In this document: positions 14,492-17,494 of the stretch, piece after piece
Position numbering within the stretch: the stretch's first letter is position 1
How the letters are laid out: every line of letters begins with the position of its first letter
Assembly: GCA_001564135.1 (NCBI GenBank)
Contig: LKNH01000021.1
Span: forward strand, 1 to 17,494
Direction: 5' to 3'
Length of the DNA stretch: 17,494 nucleotides
Origin: Halobacteriaceae archaeon Tc-Br11_E2g27
GTDB taxonomy: Archaea; Halobacteriota; Halobacteria; Halobacteriales; Haloarculaceae
Notes under the pieces: model-generated
Seen by the model: the letters and a program-made list of their open reading frames with translations, nothing else
What the model was told of the DNA's origin: nothing
Database searches by the model: none
Position numbers and translations under genes: made by a program

Positions 14492-15004
14492 ATGAGCGAG
14501 CTAACTGCAACGCTACAGACCAGCCACGGTGATATCGAAGTCGAACTGTATGACGAGCGCGTCCCAAACACCGTCGAGAATTTTGTCGGGCTTGCAACCG
14601 GTGACAAAGAATGGGAAGACCCGGAAACTGGCGAAGAGATGGATGAACCCCTTTATGAGGAGGTTCCGTTCCATCGCATTATTGATGGCTTTATGATTCA
14701 GGGTGGCGACCCAACCGGAACCGGTCGCGGCGGACCTGGCTATACGTTCGATGACGAGTTCCATCCAGACCTGCGCCACGATGGCCCAGGCGTTCTCTCG
14801 ATGGCAAACCGTGGTCCGGACACCAACGGCTCGCAGTTTTTCATCACGCTCGATGCACAGCCCCATCTCGACGACAAACACGCTGTTTTCGGTGAAGTCA
14901 TCGACGGGATGGACGTTGTCGAAGAAATTGGTTCAATTGAAACAGGACCACAGGACCAGCCAAAAGAGGATGTCGTCCTCGAATCCGTTGAAGTTCACGA
15001 GTAA
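14492..15004 (+). CDS. Cyclophilin-type peptidyl-prolyl cis-trans isomerase
   Basis: A 170-residue cytosolic cyclophilin that interconverts cis and trans peptide bonds before proline during protein folding. The core motifs are complete: FHRIIDGFMIQGGDP with Arg62, Phe67 and Gln70, then MANRGPDTNGSQFFIT at 104-119 and LDDKHAVFGEV at 127-136. The position matching Trp121 of human cyclophilin A is His126, as in many prokaryotic members that bind cyclosporin weakly. An acidic insertion (about 38-56, DKEWEDPETGEEMDEP) after the first strands is typical of haloarchaeal versions. It has its own TATA element and diverges from the USP gene; a T-rich stretch (CCTTTTGTC, near 15029) may end the transcript. 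Confidence 0.96.
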   Translation: MSELTATLQTSHGDIEVELYDERVPNTVENFVGLATGDKEWEDPETGEEMDEPLYEEVPFHRIIDGFMIQGGDPTGTGRGGPGYTFDDEFHPDLRHDGPGVLSMANRGPDTNGSQFFITLDAQPHLDDKHAVFGEVIDGMDVVEEIGSIETGPQDQPKEDVVLESVEVHE

Positions 15005-15204
15005 ATTTGCAAATCATTACTAGACCGCCTTTTGTCTGTGTGGTGCTGTAGATATCCTCATTATTTCTGAGTCCGTCGTATAGAGTCCACGCGAGCTTTT
15101 CATGCGGACTTTGTTGAGAGACAGGGCGCGAGTCTCATACGTCCAGCGGCTCAGATTAGTATATCCCTCGCGAATATTGGGGCACAACCGCCACAAAAAG
15201 AGGA
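15005..15204. other. Intergenic stretch after the cyclophilin
   Basis: Two hundred bases between converging genes. It begins with a perfect 10-base palindrome ATTTGCAAAT (15004-15013) and a T-rich stretch near 15029 that may terminate the cyclophilin transcript. Otherwise I see no gene, tRNA or repeat. Confidence 0.5.
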
Positions 15205-15711
15205 CTACTGGGGCTTTGCCAGCAGCGGTTCGTACTCTTCGTGCCGGAACGAACCGACAATCGTCCCGTCGATTTTTCGGACGTACGTATAGAGTTCATC
15301 TTCTTCCATCGCGTTTTGTGCCAGACCCCGAGCCCGAGTCATGTCGTACTGGTTTGCGATCATGATAGAACATTTGTTCTCGGTATCTAGAAACTCGGTG
15401 ACTGCAAACATGCTTCCTTCGACGGCTGCACCGTACACAAAATATTCCGTAAATTCCTCCTCGTCGTAGACTTCCTCAAAGGTCTGCCAGTCGCTCTTGG
15501 GCAGAACGTGAAAGAGACCAAACCGGTCGTGTTCCCCCATATCCTTAGTCACGGTGTCAGTTTGCCCGGCTCGAAGCGGGTACACTTCCCATCCTTCCGC
15601 CTGCCGGTCTTCGGCGAGTTCATCCAGTTCCTCGAGCAGCTGTCCCCACGCCTCTTTTTTTGCCCCCGTCGTTTGCTTTGCTCGGTCGTATCCCGGCGAT
15701 TCACCGCTCAT
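15205..15711 (-). CDS. Small soluble haloarchaeal protein of unknown function (DUF7529-like)
   Basis: A 168-residue acidic protein without signal peptide or membrane segment. A helical N-terminus (about 18-42, KKEAWGQLLEELDELAED) leads into an alpha/beta domain with the phrases GWEVYPLRAGQTDT, RFGLFHVLP, YFVYGAAVEGSMFAVTEFLD and TYVRKIDGTIVGSFRHEEYE. One Cys (114) lies within KCSIMIANQYD. The pattern resembles a haloarchaeal family I remember as DUF7529; no activity is known to me and none is implied here. The ATG at 15711 is chosen because a TATA-like AATTAAC lies about 26 bases upstream. A start at 15729 would add six residues. It is a separate minus-strand unit between the cyclophilin and the membrane-protein gene. 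Confidence 0.8.
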   Translation of the reverse strand: MSGESPGYDRAKQTTGAKKEAWGQLLEELDELAEDRQAEGWEVYPLRAGQTDTVTKDMGEHDRFGLFHVLPKSDWQTFEEVYDEEEFTEYFVYGAAVEGSMFAVTEFLDTENKCSIMIANQYDMTRARGLAQNAMEEDELYTYVRKIDGTIVGSFRHEEYEPLLAKPQ

Positions 15712-15734
15712 ATTGGCAATGCAGTGCACGAGGC

Positions 15735-15743
15735 GGTTAATTC
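15735..15743 (-). promoter_or_regulatory. TATA element of the DUF7529-like gene
   Basis: On the minus strand GAATTAACC is centred about 27 bases before the ATG at 15711, fitting a leaderless transcript and the choice of that start. Confidence 0.45.
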
Positions 15744-15770
15744 TTTTCGAGTCGTCCTGTCATAGAACCC

Positions 15771-16193
15771 TTAGACGATACCAAACCACTGTTCCATAAG
15801 ATACGAGACTATCAGTGCGAAGATGCTGCCGAAAAAAAGCTTTCCTTCAGGCGTAATCTGTCTGGTCGCTGGTGGCGGACCTATCCATCGCATTGGCGGC
15901 AACCAATATACGAACCGCTGCAATCTTGTTGAAGCGGTGGGCTCACCAATTGAACGACCCCCTGAAGATTGGTCCATTTCTTCCGATGAACGTGGCCACA
16001 GCTTCACTGTCGCGTACGCAAGGCCGAGCCATCCAAACGCGAATAATAACAGCTTCCCCCTAACGAATCCCCCGCCTGTCGCAATTCCGAGTGTCACTGC
16101 TATGAGCGTCAGCACGCCGGCAAACAGAACCGCGTAAGCGACGGCGTCGATGCAGACACGACCGTACAGAAGAAGGCGGTCGGTGGCGGACAT
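15771..16193 (-). CDS. Small haloarchaeal membrane protein (DUF7555-like)
   Basis: A 140-residue protein with three likely helices at about 15-38, 46-65 and 117-137. A cytosolic or external loop (66-115) contains Ser/Gly-rich and Pro/Trp-rich parts (VYWLPPMRWIGPPP). One Cys is at residue 14. No enzymatic or transport motif is visible. It resembles a short haloarchaeal family I recall as DUF7555, without known function. Its ATG at 16193 is one base from the stop of the ABC ATPase gene ending at 16195, so the two are almost certainly co-transcribed and possibly coupled. That tight link is the only clue to its role. Confidence 0.78.
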   Translation of the reverse strand: MSATDRLLLYGRVCIDAVAYAVLFAGVLTLIAVTLGIATGGGFVRGKLLLFAFGWLGLAYATVKLWPRSSEEMDQSSGGRSIGEPTASTRLQRFVYWLPPMRWIGPPPATRQITPEGKLFFGSIFALIVSYLMEQWFGIV

Positions 16194-16194
16194 T

Positions 16195-17494
16195 TCACCC
16201 GTGACGCTGTTCGATTATCTCGTCCGTCTCGCTGTACTCAGGCCGGTGACGGTGGCAGTAGCTTTGTCTGTTTTCGTCACTGACAGTGTAGAATTTGAGA
16301 TCAACTTGTTCGCCGTTTTCATCAGGCATACCGTCACAGACGCTCCCGAACTCGTTGTTGAGTATCTCAAGTGCCGCGCTCTCGTCGTTGTTTTTAGCGT
16401 GGATGGCGATTTCGTCAAGGTGCTCTTGGACAGCCGCAGGAACATCCAAGTCACCGAACAGCTCATCGTACGTCTCGTTTATCGTTCCAAACCGTGTCTC
16501 TCTGCCAAGCCGCTCTTTGAGACGTTCACGTATCGATCGTTCGGCCCGTTTTCGTTCTCTCAGTACCTCACGAAGCATGTTGATTTGATTCCAGAGCACC
16601 TCATCTAGGTGCTCATATTCGCTCGGTCGGATTCGAGCCGGACAGCGGGTGCTGAACGGGCAACCGGACGGCGGGTACCGCGGATTTGGCGGCGTCCCAT
16701 GTAAGGTAATTCGGTCTCGTTGAATTGTCGGGTCGGGCTCCGGAATCGCGGAGAGTAACGAGTGCGTGTAGGGATTGGCAGGATCAGTGAATAGCTCTTC
16801 TGTGGGGCCAATCTCCATGATGTTCCCGAGATACATGACCGCGACCCGGTCACAGATATGGCGGACGACTGAGAGATCGTGTGCGATAAACAGATATGTT
16901 AACCCGAACTCACTCTGGAGATCTTCGAGCAGGTTAATTATCTCTGCCTGCACGGAGACATCAAGCGCGCTCACGGGTTCGTCGAGGACGATAAAATCTG
17001 GTTCGAGTGCGAGTGTCCGAGCGATACCGATACGCTGGCGTTGACCGCCCGAGAACTGATGCGGGTACCGGTAGTAATGCTCACGCTGCAGCCCGACAGT
17101 GTCGAGCAGTTCTTTGACTCGCTTGCGGCGGTCTTGGGGTGTGTTCCAGTTGTGAACATCCAGCGGCTCCCGGACGATTTCACCCACAGTCATTCGATCG
17201 TTGAGACTCGAGTCCGGGTCCTGAAACACCATCTGGGCGTTCTGTCGCCACTCGTGAAGTTGTTCTCCACGTAACGTTGTGATATCCGTTCCGTCGAACC
17301 GAATCTCACCGGCGGTCGCCTCTTCCAGCCGAAGCATTGTCCGACCAAGTGTTGTCTTTCCACAACCGGATTCACCGACCAACCCGAGCGTCTCACCCCG
17401 ATATATATTGAAACTGACCCCATCAACTGCTTTCACTGGCGTGCCGCCAAGCAAGCCACCAGTCTCGTAGTACGTCTTTAGCTGATCAACCTCC
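16195..17494 (-). CDS. OppF/DppF-type ABC transporter ATPase (N-terminus outside window)
   Basis: The visible 432 residues start EVDQLKTYYETGG in frame at the window edge, so the true start lies beyond 17494. A TTG at 17454 would be internal. The ATPase domain is complete from the Walker A motif on: GESGCGKT (visible residues 41-48), Q-loop Gln91, signature SGGQRQRIG (148-156), Walker B FIVLDEP (167-173) and H-loop His205. The peptide-transporter C-terminal domain follows (PANPYTHSLLSAIP, then SGCPFSTRC with Cys278 and Cys284). A strongly charged insertion of about 100 residues separates this first Cys pair from the second, Cys386 and Cys413 (SYCHRHRPE). The protein would power import of di- or oligopeptides or similar solutes; the permeases and binding protein are outside the window. 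The next gene starts one base after its stop. Confidence 0.93.
   Translation of the reverse strand, partial: EVDQLKTYYETGGLLGGTPVKAVDGVSFNIYRGETLGLVGESGCGKTTLGRTMLRLEEATAGEIRFDGTDITTLRGEQLHEWRQNAQMVFQDPDSSLNDRMTVGEIVREPLDVHNWNTPQDRRKRVKELLDTVGLQREHYYRYPHQFSGGQRQRIGIARTLALEPDFIVLDEPVSALDVSVQAEIINLLEDLQSEFGLTYLFIAHDLSVVRHICDRVAVMYLGNIMEIGPTEELFTDPANPYTHSLLSAIPEPDPTIQRDRITLHGTPPNPRYPPSGCPFSTRCPARIRPSEYEHLDEVLWNQINMLREVLRERKRAERSIRERLKERLGRETRFGTINETYDELFGDLDVPAAVQEHLDEIAIHAKNNDESAALEILNNEFGSVCDGMPDENGEQVDLKFYTVSDENRQSYCHRHRPEYSETDEIIEQRHG

Noticed and set aside
15004..15013. Palindrome ATTTGCAAAT as an operator
   Set aside because: It overlaps the cyclophilin stop codon, is single-copy here and is not near a promoter; a 10-base palindrome in AT-rich DNA is easily chance.
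15102..15365. Plus-strand frame between the cyclophilin and the DUF7529-like gene
   Set aside because: It is Arg-rich, overlaps the end of the minus-strand gene and has no promoter or family resemblance.

Overview
The window comes from a haloarchaeon (class Halobacteria). The proteins are strongly acidic, the blue-copper protein is a Tat lipoprotein of the halocyanin type, several genes have a TATA-like element about 26 bases before the ATG (leaderless mRNAs), and valyl-tRNA synthetase is of the archaeal form. Base composition is only moderately GC-rich by eye, lower than in most haloarchaea, so I do not name a genus. No rRNA, tRNA, CRISPR array, insertion sequence or phage gene was seen.

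Layout. 1-265 (minus) is the N-terminus of an acidic coiled-coil protein cut by the window edge. 362-793 (plus) is a halocyanin, convergent with a 12-helix RND/MMPL exporter (810-3428, minus). Upstream on the same strand lies valS (3551-6175). From 6398 to 11141 there is a sulfur-handling region. tusA and a DsrE2-like gene run leftward. Diverging from them across a repeat-rich, AT-rich promoter region are a rhodanese-metallo-beta-lactamase persulfide dioxygenase and two half-size YeeE/YedE (TsuA) transporter genes. A second rightward operon follows, with a 45-residue membrane protein, a TauE/SafE exporter and an APC permease fused to two USP domains (to 13474). A tandem-USP protein (13503-14336, minus) diverges from a cyclophilin (14492-15004). 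The right end, all minus, has a small soluble haloarchaeal protein (15205-15711), a small membrane protein (15771-16193) and an OppF-type ABC ATPase (16195 to the window end, N-terminus missing).

How they fit together. The split TsuA pair plus TusA mirrors bacterial YeeE/YeeD thiosulfate uptake. TusA and DsrE2 are sulfur carriers, the rhodanese/dioxygenase fusion would oxidise persulfide to sulfite, and TauE/SafE would export sulfite or a related anion. Together they look like an archaeal module for thiosulfate and persulfide uptake, transfer, oxidation and efflux. This reading is inference from family membership and gene order.

The least expected signal is in front of valS. A strong promoter (TTTATA at 6343-6348, minus) is followed at the predicted start site by an 11-codon ORF, MVRSSVVRRSS, with three Val codons. 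Its 3' part forms one arm of a 7-bp hairpin followed by a U-rich run, and a second copy of that arm lies upstream within the ORF. This resembles a leader-peptide attenuator for a valine enzyme. It is a hypothesis from sequence alone.
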